Shown in pieces: positions 8,949-17,929 of a stretch of DNA of 64,000 nucleotides. Source of the DNA: Pseudocolwellia agarivorans (GTDB lineage Bacteria > Pseudomonadota > Gammaproteobacteria > Enterobacterales > Alteromonadaceae). A model generated the notes under the pieces. The model worked only from the letters and a program-made list of their open reading frames with translations. It was not told the DNA's origin and did not search any database. Location of the stretch: the NCBI RefSeq assembly GCF_002000085.1, contig NZ_MUZU01000016.1:1-64000 (forward strand), written 5' to 3'. How positions within the stretch are numbered: the first letter of the stretch is position 1; every line of letters begins with the position of its first letter. The position numbers and the translations under genes were made by a program.

Positions 8949-9671
8949 ATGTATAGGAAATTGAGTTCAGTATCGCTATTTGTACTTTTCACTGCGTTAG
9001 CAATATTTGCCGTTACAACTTATGCGGGTGAAGTAGAATATTTTGGTGAGTTTTCTGGTGAACCTAGTTTTAAAGTAAAGACTAATGACGAGGGAAGACC
9101 CACTTTCATACTGTTAGATAACTTTTCTTTTACTGATCCCAACGGTTTTAAATGGGAAGTACCTAAAAACTGGGAGGTCGATGGAGCTTCAATCCCCAAG
9201 TTAGCCTGGTCATTTGTTGGTGGACCTATGAGCGGTAAATATATCCACGCTTCGATAATCCATGACAAATATTGTGATACTAAAAAACGTACATCTCATG
9301 ATACTCACCGTAATTTTTACTATGGAATGAAGGCTAATGGTGTATCCGAGGCAAAAGCTAGCGTAATGTATTGGGCCGTTAGAACCTTTGGCCCTAGCTG
9401 GAAAGTAGTAAAAGTAGCTACTAGCCACAAATTTATGGGTCCAAGTACGTATAGGCTTAAAACAGTAGCGGTATCACCTCCAGATATTTCAGAAGAAAAA
9501 ATGAAAGATTTATTAAAACTGGTCAGAAAGGGAATGCCTGTAACACAGTTGGAATCTCTTTCAGACAAGGTTCGCAATAAGTACGGAGCTGAAAAATTAC
9601 AGCGAGTGGTTCCGACGCTTAGCGTAGAGGAGATAGGTACCACACCAAAAATAAAGCTGCCAAAATTTTAA
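8949..9671 (+). CDS. Secreted DUF1353 protein
   Basis: 240 residues with a Sec signal peptide (hydrophobic 8-24, cleavage near TYA-GE). Residues about 30-150 match DUF1353, seen in the conserved WEVDGASIPKLAW segment and in the HASIIHDKYC and HRNFYYGMKANGV segments. Several histidines and aspartates look arranged as in a hydrolase-like site, but the family has no established reaction. The C-terminal 90 residues are unrelated to the domain. The gene stands alone, with 235 bases of featureless AT-rich sequence upstream and a ribosome site (AGGGAG) before the ATG. Confidence 0.75.
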   Translation: MYRKLSSVSLFVLFTALAIFAVTTYAGEVEYFGEFSGEPSFKVKTNDEGRPTFILLDNFSFTDPNGFKWEVPKNWEVDGASIPKLAWSFVGGPMSGKYIHASIIHDKYCDTKKRTSHDTHRNFYYGMKANGVSEAKASVMYWAVRTFGPSWKVVKVATSHKFMGPSTYRLKTVAVSPPDISEEKMKDLLKLVRKGMPVTQLESLSDKVRNKYGAEKLQRVVPTLSVEEIGTTPKIKLPKF

Positions 9672-9721
9672 TTGAGATATACAGTAGTAAGACTTAAGTT
9701 ACTCAAACGAATGTTAAAAAG

Positions 9722-10044
9722 TTGACTAACACTCTTTTCTTGTACATTTCACTCAACTATTTTTTTGCGCCGCTTAGTGATGCGCCGCCAAGGAATTATG
9801 AGTATCAGTTAAAAAATTACTCGCATTGTATTTCCTTCGATAATTATTTTTGCTCTCGTGTATTACTTTTCTCCTTTAGGGTTCTTAAACAAAGAATTGT
9901 CCTTTATCAGGCAATATATTTTAGTGTTGGGACCATAACAATACTGGGATATGGAGATATTCATTTTTTGAAGTAATAACGTCTGTAGAAGTTCGAGAAG
10001 TTAAGGTTTCAGAATTAAATAAAAATATTGAAGAAAAAATTTAA
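9722..10044 (+). pseudogene. Remnant of a two-helix potassium channel, frameshifted
   Basis: Pieces of a KcsA-like ion channel appear in different frames. After an A-run near 9811 a second frame gives a good membrane helix (IVFPSIIIFALVYYFSP), the first frame then gives the pore helix and selectivity filter (YFSVGTITILGYGDI, ending about 9963), and a third frame continues to a stop at 10044 (FFEVITSVEVREVKVSEL). At least three frame changes are needed and the second membrane helix is missing or shrunken. I read it as a decayed gene. This fills the 400-base gap between the DUF1353 gene and modF. Confidence 0.6.
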
Positions 10045-10076
10045 TTAGTATGTTCGATATATTATTGTTTTTAAAT

Positions 10077-11456
10077 TCATAGCTTTATATGCTGCTTAAA
10101 TATAGGTAAAAACTCATCTTCTCTATGGCTGACTAATAACATAGTGCTATGTTTTTGCTTGTCTAAGTGCTCTAAAAAGTTGAGTAATCTATGTCGGTTT
10201 AATTCATCTAGACCTTGGGTTGGTTCATCTAAAATAATTAAGTAAGGTGATTTAACCAAAGCGCGAGCAATTAATGCTAAGCGTTGTTCACCATAACTTA
10301 AGCTGTTAAACACACTGTGTTGATGGGCTAACAAACCTATTTTTTTTAACCACTGGCGAGCAATAATCACTTGTGACGGGCTTGGCTGTTCGTACAAACC
10401 AATAGAGTCGTAAAAGCCTGAAAGTACCACAGTTAATAAATCGCAGTTAACGCGGTATTGTCGATGCATTTCTGAGCTTACAATACCCATTTGTTTTTTA
10501 AGTTCCCAAATACTTTCGCCAGAGCCTCGTTGATAACCAAGTACCTGTATATCGTTGCTATAACATTGCGGACAATCTCCGGTAATAAGCTGCATTAAGG
10601 TTGATTTACCACTACCGTTTTTACCCGTAATTAAAGTGTGTTGTAAAGGCTTAATGGCAACATCTAAATTTTCAAAAACATTTACGCCACTATAACGAAC
10701 TCTACCTTGGTTTAATTTAACTAAGTAAGAATGCTGGTAATCTGACAACTGTTTAGTGTTTTCAGGCCAAGTTGTTTCATCAGGAATGGGCGCTAATAAA
10801 GCGTCTAGTTGATTTTTAGTTTCAGTGTTTTCTAGCTTACCAATAACATCAAACTGCCCTCGCTCAATAAAGGCTATGTTATTACACCAGCTTGGAATAT
10901 CTTGTCGGTTACTTAACATCAATACTATGCTAATACCGTTTGAAGATAAACGCTCTAAGGCTTTCGATAAAGCATCACACGACTCTACATCTAAACTATC
11001 AAATGGGTTGTCGCACACTAAAAGCTCAATACCATTAAAAATGGCTTGTAGTATTAAGAGTTTTCTCCCCTCACCTGTACTTAATTGGCGATAGCCAGTT
11101 TCAAGACGATGACTTAAACCAAACTCAGCTATTAAGGGATCGTTCCATTTGCTTTCAGGTAAAAAGTCTTTCGCTTGAGTACCAATGTCATTCGCGTTAA
11201 TAAAGTCGCTAGCGTCTATTTTCAGCTCATGCTCGTAAACCTCTTGCTGAGTTTCAAACGAGATCATACCGACTTTATTTTTATCGGGTAAGGTGAGCTG
11301 CTCTGCAGAATAAGGCGATAAATCACCTGTTAAGAGTTGATCTATGTATTGTTTTCCTGAGCCATTTCGCCCTAATACACACCAACTTTCATTTTTATTG
11401 AGTTGCCAATTTTTGATGGTTAACTTGTTATGTTCAAAATTTACAATGTTTATCAT
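10077..11456 (-). CDS. modF: ModF-like tandem ABC ATPase
   Basis: About 459 residues with two ABC nucleotide-binding domains and no membrane part, as in E. coli ModF (photorepair/molybdenum-linked ATPase of unknown exact role). The second domain is intact: GKNGSGKST, LSYGEQRLAL, and LIILDEPTQGLD. The first is weakened: Walker A reads GRNGSGKQ, with Gln where Ser/Thr should bind magnesium, and Walker B reads LLVCDNPFDSLD, with Asn in place of the catalytic Glu. Only the second site is likely to hydrolyse ATP. I prefer the ATG at 11456 over the TTG at 11468. No molybdate transporter genes are adjacent. Confidence 0.82.
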   Translation of the reverse strand: MINIVNFEHNKLTIKNWQLNKNESWCVLGRNGSGKQYIDQLLTGDLSPYSAEQLTLPDKNKVGMISFETQQEVYEHELKIDASDFINANDIGTQAKDFLPESKWNDPLIAEFGLSHRLETGYRQLSTGEGRKLLILQAIFNGIELLVCDNPFDSLDVESCDALSKALERLSSNGISIVLMLSNRQDIPSWCNNIAFIERGQFDVIGKLENTETKNQLDALLAPIPDETTWPENTKQLSDYQHSYLVKLNQGRVRYSGVNVFENLDVAIKPLQHTLITGKNGSGKSTLMQLITGDCPQCYSNDIQVLGYQRGSGESIWELKKQMGIVSSEMHRQYRVNCDLLTVVLSGFYDSIGLYEQPSPSQVIIARQWLKKIGLLAHQHSVFNSLSYGEQRLALIARALVKSPYLIILDEPTQGLDELNRHRLLNFLEHLDKQKHSTMLLVSHREDEFLPIFKQHIKL

Positions 11457-11494
11457 GATACGGTTCAATATAGTTTAATCATTAAGTAGAAGGG

Positions 11495-11953
11495 CTACTT
11501 ATACCAACTCTTTGGATCTGAACTAAAGTCAGAGGCAACTAGCCGGTTTAAATAGGTAAAGTCAGATTTATCTTTTACTTCGTTATACACTTCTTTAAAC
11601 GAAGGTTTTGCTAGCAGCAGCTTTATTCCCATAGACCAAGAGGCCCATGTATGCTTTGAAACACGGCCTTTCGCTCTTAAATAAACTTGCTCGTTTGATA
11701 AATCAAGATAGTTAAAAATAAGCTCTCTGACTTTATTTCTTTCACTTTCTTCAATGGGTTCGCCTATCAGCACGTTAACGGGTAGCTCCATTGACAAAGT
11801 ACGATATTGTTGATCTAAACTGTCTTCAAATGCTGCCTGTGCTTGCTCTTTACCTACTCTGATTTGCCATGCACCAAACCCTACACCTAATGCAGTAACT
11901 AAAGAACCAACCGCTGTAGCAGCAGAACTCACTACCCCCCAATCAATAACCAC
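11495..11953 (-). CDS. Small single-pass membrane protein, unknown function
   Basis: 152 residues. Residues 8-30 form one hydrophobic helix (AATAVGSLVTALGVGFGAW), followed by a charged soluble region with a conserved-looking IFNYLDLSNEQVYLRAKGRV stretch. Small proteins of this layout are common in Proteobacteria and lack a known role. It sits 38 bases upstream of modF in the same direction and may be co-transcribed. Confidence 0.6.
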   Translation of the reverse strand: MVIDWGVVSSAATAVGSLVTALGVGFGAWQIRVGKEQAQAAFEDSLDQQYRTLSMELPVNVLIGEPIEESERNKVRELIFNYLDLSNEQVYLRAKGRVSKHTWASWSMGIKLLLAKPSFKEVYNEVKDKSDFTYLNRLVASDFSSDPKSWYK

Positions 11954-12060
11954 GATTTTTATTCCTTAGGTTGAAACAAATAAAATTGGTAAATGTATAG
12001 AAATAATAACCTAATATAATATTTATATTTGAAATCATGTAGATATTTACAATAATATTT

Positions 12061-12603
12061 TTATAGACTTACTCTCAATTGCTTTTCTAATATATCAAGC
12101 CAATCCTCAAAGCATTTTTTATTTACATTTCCACCGAAAGACATTCTCTCACTTTGACTTACAAGAAAACGAATTAAACGAACCATCAATATAATAAAAT
12201 CGAAAAGTTCTTTAAAAGTAAAAATATATAAATCAGGCTGCTGATGAATAAATGTATTTCTAATTTTCTGAATATTTTTTATCTGATTTAATTCATTTTT
12301 AGGGATTATTTTACTACCTGTATAAGGAAGAAATTCAGGCTTTTGAAGTTTTTGGTATAACCATTCAATATTATCTAAATCACCTGCATCCTCTTGATAA
12401 AAGCTTTTATTTCGGACGAGAAAAGATGACGTTGTAATTAATGATAAACACATAGTACTTTGTAAAGCAGTATGACCGAATATAAATGCCCACTTCAAAT
12501 AACTCTCTCTACCATTTTTTATTTTTTTTAATGATGAAGAAAGACTTTCTAATGCCATTAGCAAATCAGTTTCTAATTCAAAACTTATTATTTTTTCAGG
12601 CAT
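12061..12603 (-). CDS. Hypothetical cytoplasmic helical protein
   Basis: About 180 residues from the ATG at 12603, which has a GGAG ribosome site seven bases upstream; an earlier in-frame start at 12636 lacks one. The sequence is mostly helical with a partly hydrophobic centre (WAFIFGHTALQSTMCLSLI) and the motif IRNTFIHQQPDLYIF, which recalls the HEPN-like R-x-x-x-x-H pattern. I do not recognise the family. It is isolated between 100-base AT-rich spacers. Confidence 0.55.
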   Translation of the reverse strand: MPEKIISFELETDLLMALESLSSSLKKIKNGRESYLKWAFIFGHTALQSTMCLSLITTSSFLVRNKSFYQEDAGDLDNIEWLYQKLQKPEFLPYTGSKIIPKNELNQIKNIQKIRNTFIHQQPDLYIFTFKELFDFIILMVRLIRFLVSQSERMSFGGNVNKKCFEDWLDILEKQLRVSL

Positions 12604-12709
12604 ATAAACTCCAATAAATAACGTTACTACATACACTCAAATAATTTTTTAAACTACTAACCAAATATATACATGTCTTATAAATATGCTAAGAATAGAC
12701 CAATTGTAT

Positions 12710-13516
12710 TTATTTATTTTTAAACGGCATAATTAATAATCCCCAAAGCGAGGCGTTTTGTTTAGCTTGAGGGTATTGGCTTAATCCGATATCAAGATCA
12801 CCATCACTTTTAATGGCTGAATCTTTATAACTGCCAAATAATTTATCCCACCAAATAACACTAAAACCGTAGTTTGAATTGGTTTCTTTAACCACTTGGC
12901 TGTGGTGAATTCTATGCAAAATTTGCGTCATTAATACGAGGCGTAATGGTTTTTCAATCGCTTGAGGTAAGCGAATGTTAGCATGGTTAAATAACGCTAA
13001 ACCATTGAGAGTAATTTCAAATATAAGTACGGCAATGGCAGGTATACCTAACGCGGTAACAACAAGTAGTTTGATAACAATACTTAATACGATTTCGATA
13101 GGATGAAAACGTAGGCCTGTACTAGTATCTACATGCGCATCAGCATGATGAACACGGTGTAAACGCCATAGCATAGGAACGACATGGAATAACCTATGTT
13201 GCCAATAAATAATAATATCTAATATGAATAGGCCTAGTACAACTGTTAGCCAAAAAGGTAAGTTTACATTGATATAAAATGCTTGGTTAAACAAGCCGAT
13301 AGCATTTTCAGTGTTATAAAGCGCAACAGCAGTTAAACCAATAGGTATAATTAACCGAGCGAAAATCGACGAAACAAACACCAAACCAAAATTGGCAGTC
13401 CAACGTTTAGTTTTAGTAATAGGAGACTGTCGCGCAGGTTTGCAGCCTTCAAGCAACATCATAACCACTAAAATACTAAAAAAACAGCCAAGTCGCCACC
13501 ATACTTCGTTAGTCAT
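12710..13516 (-). CDS. Fatty acid hydroxylase/sterol desaturase family enzyme
   Basis: 268-residue integral membrane di-iron enzyme. The histidine clusters of the family are present: HRLFH (about 107), HRVHHAD (about 121) and HRIHHSQ (about 201), set among four to five membrane helices. Such proteins hydroxylate or desaturate acyl chains or related lipids. The start overlaps the end of the phosphatidyltransferase gene by eight bases, so it is the last gene of that operon and probably acts on a lipid made or modified by its neighbour. The substrate cannot be read from sequence. Confidence 0.85.
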   Translation of the reverse strand: MTNEVWWRLGCFFSILVVMMLLEGCKPARQSPITKTKRWTANFGLVFVSSIFARLIIPIGLTAVALYNTENAIGLFNQAFYINVNLPFWLTVVLGLFILDIIIYWQHRLFHVVPMLWRLHRVHHADAHVDTSTGLRFHPIEIVLSIVIKLLVVTALGIPAIAVLIFEITLNGLALFNHANIRLPQAIEKPLRLVLMTQILHRIHHSQVVKETNSNYGFSVIWWDKLFGSYKDSAIKSDGDLDIGLSQYPQAKQNASLWGLLIMPFKNK

Positions 13517-14201
13517 TTTTCGCCTCTGTATTTATTTCAGAGACTTGCCCTGCTTCGTTTATTAAGACTTTACTTTTCATATCCGCTTCTTGTTGTTTTA
13601 GGGTGTGATAGCCACCGTGTATACGAGTAAAAATAGTGATCATACAAGCAAGTGAAAATAACAAAGCTAACCATGGAAACGATTGTGGCCAAATACAAAA
13701 AGCAATAAATAAAGCTATAGTTTCCGTACCTTCGGTTAAACCATTAAGATAATAAAAGCTCTTATATTTGAATTGTGGTTTATCAATTTTAAATTTTTCA
13801 GCGGCAATCGCAAAAGCTAAAAAGCTTGAACCTGTACCAATAAATGTTGCTAGTAAAATTGAACCAGCGATGCCATTAAGTTCGGGATCAGAAAAAATAA
13901 AGCCTAACGGAATAGCCGCGTAAAACAAAAAGTCTAAGGTGATATCTAAAAAGCCCCCCGCACTTGAGCTTTGCTTAGCATAACGAGCAAGTGCTCCATC
14001 TAACCCATCTAAAATACGGTTTGCTATAATCGCAGCCAGTGCCCAATACCAAAGCTGAAAAGCTAATAATGGCACCGCTAACATACCCACTAAAAAGCCA
14101 TAAAATGTTATTTGATCGGCAGTAATTTTGCGTTTGTGTAGCAACATGACAACAGGCGTTAACAAAGGTTTTATAACCGGCGTGATATATTTATCTAACA
14201 T
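13509..14201 (-). CDS. ynjF: CDP-alcohol phosphatidyltransferase (YnjF-like)
   Basis: 230 residues with about six membrane helices and the family signature D-G-x2-A-R-x8-G-x3-D-x3-D, read here as DGALARYAKQ then GGFLDITLDF. These enzymes join CDP-linked lipid to an alcohol. The gene lies directly after a YnjBCD-type ABC transporter, the same neighbourhood as E. coli ynjF. It is five bases from the ATPase gene upstream and overlaps the hydroxylase downstream. Confidence 0.85.
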   Translation of the reverse strand: MLDKYITPVIKPLLTPVVMLLHKRKITADQITFYGFLVGMLAVPLLAFQLWYWALAAIIANRILDGLDGALARYAKQSSSAGGFLDITLDFLFYAAIPLGFIFSDPELNGIAGSILLATFIGTGSSFLAFAIAAEKFKIDKPQFKYKSFYYLNGLTEGTETIALFIAFCIWPQSFPWLALLFSLACMITIFTRIHGGYHTLKQQEADMKSKVLINEAGQVSEINTEAKND

Positions 14202-14206
14202 ACAAC

Positions 14207-14845
14207 TTACTCTGTTTTATTTAAGGTGATAACTTTACCACCAGCTGCTTTAGCGTCGCTATGATCATGTGTAACCATAAGTGCCGGTAGTTGATGATAA
14301 CGAATTTGTTCGAAAACTAGCGCTCTGGTATCTTCACGCAATTGTGAATCAAGTTTACTAAAAGGCTCATCAAGTAAAATAGCTTTAGGCTCGCTCAGTA
14401 AAACACGCAATAACGCGACACGAGCTTGTTGGCCACCTGAAAGGTTATCGGTGTGGCGGTCAGCTAAACCTTTTAAGCCTAATTGCTCGAGTGCGTCTTC
14501 AATTTTTTCAAGCCGCTGTTTTTTATTACCAGCAGGCATAGCAAAAGCAATATTGCCGGCTACAGATAAATGAGAAAACAATAAAGCGTCTTGATATAAC
14601 ACGCCTACATGGCGTAAATGTGCCGGCACTTGAGTAATGTTGTTATTGTTTAACCATACCTCACCTTCCGCAGTAAATCCTGTAGGAAGTGCACCTGTTA
14701 ACCAGTTAAGTAAGCTTGATTTACCACTGCCAGATGGCCCCATAAGTGTGAGAATTTCACCACCATTAACTTGTTCATTTAAACGCAGCAATAACTCGTT
14801 TTGACGAAACAGTTGTAAATTTTTTATCTGTAAAGATGTTTGCAT
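14207..14845 (-). CDS. ynjD: ABC transporter ATPase (YnjD-like)
   Basis: 212-residue importer ATPase with GPSGSGKSS at 36-43, LSGGQQARVALLR signature, AILLDEPFSKLD Walker B and a switch histidine in LMVTHDH. It should energise the permease encoded ten bases upstream together with the binding protein before it. The length and order match E. coli ynjBCD, whose substrate is unknown. Confidence 0.9.
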   Translation of the reverse strand: MQTSLQIKNLQLFRQNELLLRLNEQVNGGEILTLMGPSGSGKSSLLNWLTGALPTGFTAEGEVWLNNNNITQVPAHLRHVGVLYQDALLFSHLSVAGNIAFAMPAGNKKQRLEKIEDALEQLGLKGLADRHTDNLSGGQQARVALLRVLLSEPKAILLDEPFSKLDSQLREDTRALVFEQIRYHQLPALMVTHDHSDAKAAGGKVITLNKTE

Positions 14846-14855
14846 TTAAGACCCT

Positions 14856-16616
14856 TTAACGACGTGCGGCTTTGTAAATAAACTTAGGTAAAACCCACGC
14901 TAATATAAAACCAATAAGCGGTAATAACATTTGCATAAGTGCATATACAGCGCTGGTGCGTCGGCTTGCGCCATTAGCAAGTGCAATAGCTTCGGTTGTA
15001 ATGGTGCTAATACGTCCCCCTCCCGCCAATAATGTTGGTAAGTATTGGCCAAAACTAATCGCTAAACCTAATGCTGATGCGATTAAAATAGGCACAAATA
15101 ATTGTGGTAGTTTTACTTTAAAAAACACTTTACTAGGCTTTGTACCTAAGCTTGCGGCAACAATAGCAAAACGAGGATCTAATTGCCTGTAGCTGCTCGC
15201 TAGCGATAAAAATACATAAGGTAATACAAACAATAGGTGCGCGATAATCACGTTAATATAACTAATAAAACTTACCTGCACTGTGATTAACTGCTGTATC
15301 CACACAAGTCCAAATAAAAAAGCGATACTGGGCACAAGTAAAGGAATATAAATAATTAAGCTGGTAAAACGCGAAAGTAACTTACCTTTTATTTGTTCAT
15401 ATTCTAAACAAAGCAGTGTTAACGCAATAGCCAGTAACGTCGTTATAATACCAATCAATAACGAGTTGAATAAAGGTTCGCCTATTTGCATCACGGCACT
15501 TTGCCAATGAATTAACGTGAACGAGTCTGGCAATGTGGCAGGAAAGCGCCAAAAGCCAGCAACTGACCATAAAACTAATCCCACTAGCGCTAGTGCAATA
15601 AATACAATAACTAAGGTGGTCACAATTGCAGTAATGATTTGCCAATAAGTGCCGCCGTATTCACGTTTACCATTGGTTAACGATTCACAAAATAAGTACT
15701 TAACCGTTTTTTCACCTAGTAACCAAAGTACTAATAATCCGCCTGTTAATGCTAATTGTAATAACGCGCCAGCAGAAGCTTTTATACGAAGATTTAAATC
15801 AACATCGTTGAACCACTGCATAATAGCAACGGCAAGTGTTGGTGGTGTATTAGGGCCTAAAATTAACGGCATTTCTACACTTGAGCTGGCATAAGCTAAT
15901 ACCGCTAAAAGAGGTAAACGTAACAACGGATATAAACTCGGTAATACCACTTTAAAAAACGCTGTTATTGGACAATAACCTAAATTAAGTGCCACTTTAT
16001 GTTGTTGGCGTAATTTTTTCCCTAACTCAGGTTGAGCCAATGCACCTAAGGCCATAAGCAACAAAAACGGTAACTCTTTTAACGTTAAACCTAACATAAT
16101 ACTAATGCCATAAGGGTCGTGAGGGAAAATACCATGAGGTGCTAACTCCCAACCAATTAGCCACGGAGAAAACAAACGAGAAACCATACCCGATGGCGCA
16201 ATTAAAAAGCCTACCGCAATCGCTGCTGCCGCATGAGGAATAACTAAAATAGGACTCAATATTTGTTGAATACGGTCAAGCCAAACACTGTTAAAAAATG
16301 CCGCTAAGATCATCAGAGTAATAACAAAAGCGAGTACGGTGCTTATTAATCCGGTAGCAATACTTAAGCTTATCATTTGAGTAAGACCTAACGTTTGCCA
16401 AAGCGCGTTGAACCCTTGTAGCCCTACGCTGTACTGATTAAGTGCAGGCGCCCAGCCAAATGCTGGTAATAACACGCCAATTAAACCACCAAATACAGGA
16501 ACAATTAAAAGCAGCAATAAAAACTTAGGGCTAAAGGTAGCCACACGCGTAAACCAATCGGTAGAATGATTGACACCCTGCGTTTGGTTAACTTGCACCT
16601 TGTTAGTTACTGTCAT
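14856..16616 (-). CDS. ynjC: ABC transporter permease, fused double domain (YnjC-like)
   Basis: About 586 residues from the ATG at 16616, holding two consecutive binding-protein-dependent permease halves. Each carries the EAA-like loop that contacts the ATPase (for example KVALNLGYCPITAFFKVVLP and AIVAASLGTKPSKVFFKVKLP regions). About twelve membrane helices are visible. The start is chosen because its ATGA overlaps the ynjB stop codon and GGAG lies just upstream; an earlier in-frame codon at 16643 lies inside ynjB. Confidence 0.9.
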   Translation of the reverse strand: MTVTNKVQVNQTQGVNHSTDWFTRVATFSPKFLLLLLIVPVFGGLIGVLLPAFGWAPALNQYSVGLQGFNALWQTLGLTQMISLSIATGLISTVLAFVITLMILAAFFNSVWLDRIQQILSPILVIPHAAAAIAVGFLIAPSGMVSRLFSPWLIGWELAPHGIFPHDPYGISIMLGLTLKELPFLLLMALGALAQPELGKKLRQQHKVALNLGYCPITAFFKVVLPSLYPLLRLPLLAVLAYASSSVEMPLILGPNTPPTLAVAIMQWFNDVDLNLRIKASAGALLQLALTGGLLVLWLLGEKTVKYLFCESLTNGKREYGGTYWQIITAIVTTLVIVFIALALVGLVLWSVAGFWRFPATLPDSFTLIHWQSAVMQIGEPLFNSLLIGIITTLLAIALTLLCLEYEQIKGKLLSRFTSLIIYIPLLVPSIAFLFGLVWIQQLITVQVSFISYINVIIAHLLFVLPYVFLSLASSYRQLDPRFAIVAASLGTKPSKVFFKVKLPQLFVPILIASALGLAISFGQYLPTLLAGGGRISTITTEAIALANGASRRTSAVYALMQMLLPLIGFILAWVLPKFIYKAARR

Positions 16617-17929
16617 GGAGTGACTCCATAACGTGTTTGCCAACCTTGAGTTATTGCTTCAACCCAACTTGGATGGGGTTCGCTTAAGGTACTTTTTATG
16701 CTGTTAAAAGGTAGCGCACTTGGGTGAGGTTTTTGTGTTTTAAACAAGGCTTGTTGTTCGCTATTTAATGTTGATGAAATAAGTACGCTGCGATCGCCCC
16801 AAATATCCGCTTGTTGTTTATACGCTTGAGCTTTTGGGCTTAATAAAAAGTTAGCGACAAGTTGTGCACCTTGCTGATGGCTAGCGTTATAAGGTATTGC
16901 GACAAAATGCGTATTACTTAAACTGCCATCGTCCATTGCATAACTACGAATGCTATAAGGTAAATCGTAACGCTTTACGGCTGCAGGAACTTCTGGCGCA
17001 GAAAAGGTAAACGCTAAACTCAACTCAGTATCATCCACTAAACGACGCATTTCTACACCACTTTGTATAAAGTGCTTACCTTTACGCCATAAATTAGGGT
17101 GAAGTTCATCTAAAAACGCCCACAAAGGCTTTAATGTTTGTTCTGTATTTTGAGCTGTCGCTTGTGAATAAAGTTGATTTTGAGCTAATAAGCTGTTTTG
17201 TTGATGTAACACCACCAACGCATATTTTAGAAAGCTCATGCCTAAAAAATCAGGGGGTTTAGGATAGCTAAATCGTCCGGGATTTTTCTTACTCCAACGA
17301 AGTAATTCATACAAGCTGCGAGGCGGATTATTTGACGCCAACTGGTCGTAATAAAAAGTAAGTGATGCTTGTCCCCAGGGTGATTCCATACCTTGCGTTG
17401 GTACACCAAAGTCTAGTGTTACTGCAGGATTATGTTCAGAATCGGTGTAAATAAAGTTAGGCTGTTTATCTGCCCAACCTTTTAATAATAATGAGTGCTG
17501 AGCCATGGTGGCAAAATTAGCACCGTTGATCCACACCAAATCAACATTGCCTTGATTATGATTATTTGCCGATTTTTCAGCTAAAACTCGGCTAACCGCT
17601 TCACTGGTATCGCTTAACTTAACATGGTGTAAAGTGATCTGGTATTGCGCTTTAACCTGTTGTGCAACCCACTGTATGTAGGCATTTATTTGTGGATCTC
17701 CGCCCCACGCATGAAAGTATACGTTTTGGTTTCTTCCTTTTTTTTCAATTTGTTGCCAGTGTTCTTTTAGGTTTATTTCACTTATTTGGCTTATATCGTT
17801 TTGTGGTTCAACTGAATAAGCAAAGGCGGTGTTAAATAACACAGTAGAAAACAAGTTAATACAAACGCAAAACGCGACACTACAAAAGCAGTATCGCGTT
17901 AAAGCTTGCCAACACTTAATGTTGTGCAT
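16613..17929 (-). CDS. ynjB: ABC transporter substrate-binding protein (YnjB-like)
   Basis: 438-residue periplasmic solute-binding protein. A long basic start and hydrophobic stretch (to about residue 37) form a Sec signal. The body has the extracellular-binding-protein fold with family segments such as VDLVWINGANFATMAQHSLL and GVPTQGMESPWGQ. It belongs to the YnjB group, distantly related to thiamine- and iron-binding proteins; the ligand is unknown. The gene overlaps the DUF547 gene by 14 bases and the permease gene by four. Confidence 0.87.
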   Translation of the reverse strand: MHNIKCWQALTRYCFCSVAFCVCINLFSTVLFNTAFAYSVEPQNDISQISEINLKEHWQQIEKKGRNQNVYFHAWGGDPQINAYIQWVAQQVKAQYQITLHHVKLSDTSEAVSRVLAEKSANNHNQGNVDLVWINGANFATMAQHSLLLKGWADKQPNFIYTDSEHNPAVTLDFGVPTQGMESPWGQASLTFYYDQLASNNPPRSLYELLRWSKKNPGRFSYPKPPDFLGMSFLKYALVVLHQQNSLLAQNQLYSQATAQNTEQTLKPLWAFLDELHPNLWRKGKHFIQSGVEMRRLVDDTELSLAFTFSAPEVPAAVKRYDLPYSIRSYAMDDGSLSNTHFVAIPYNASHQQGAQLVANFLLSPKAQAYKQQADIWGDRSVLISSTLNSEQQALFKTQKPHPSALPFNSIKSTLSEPHPSWVEAITQGWQTRYGVTP

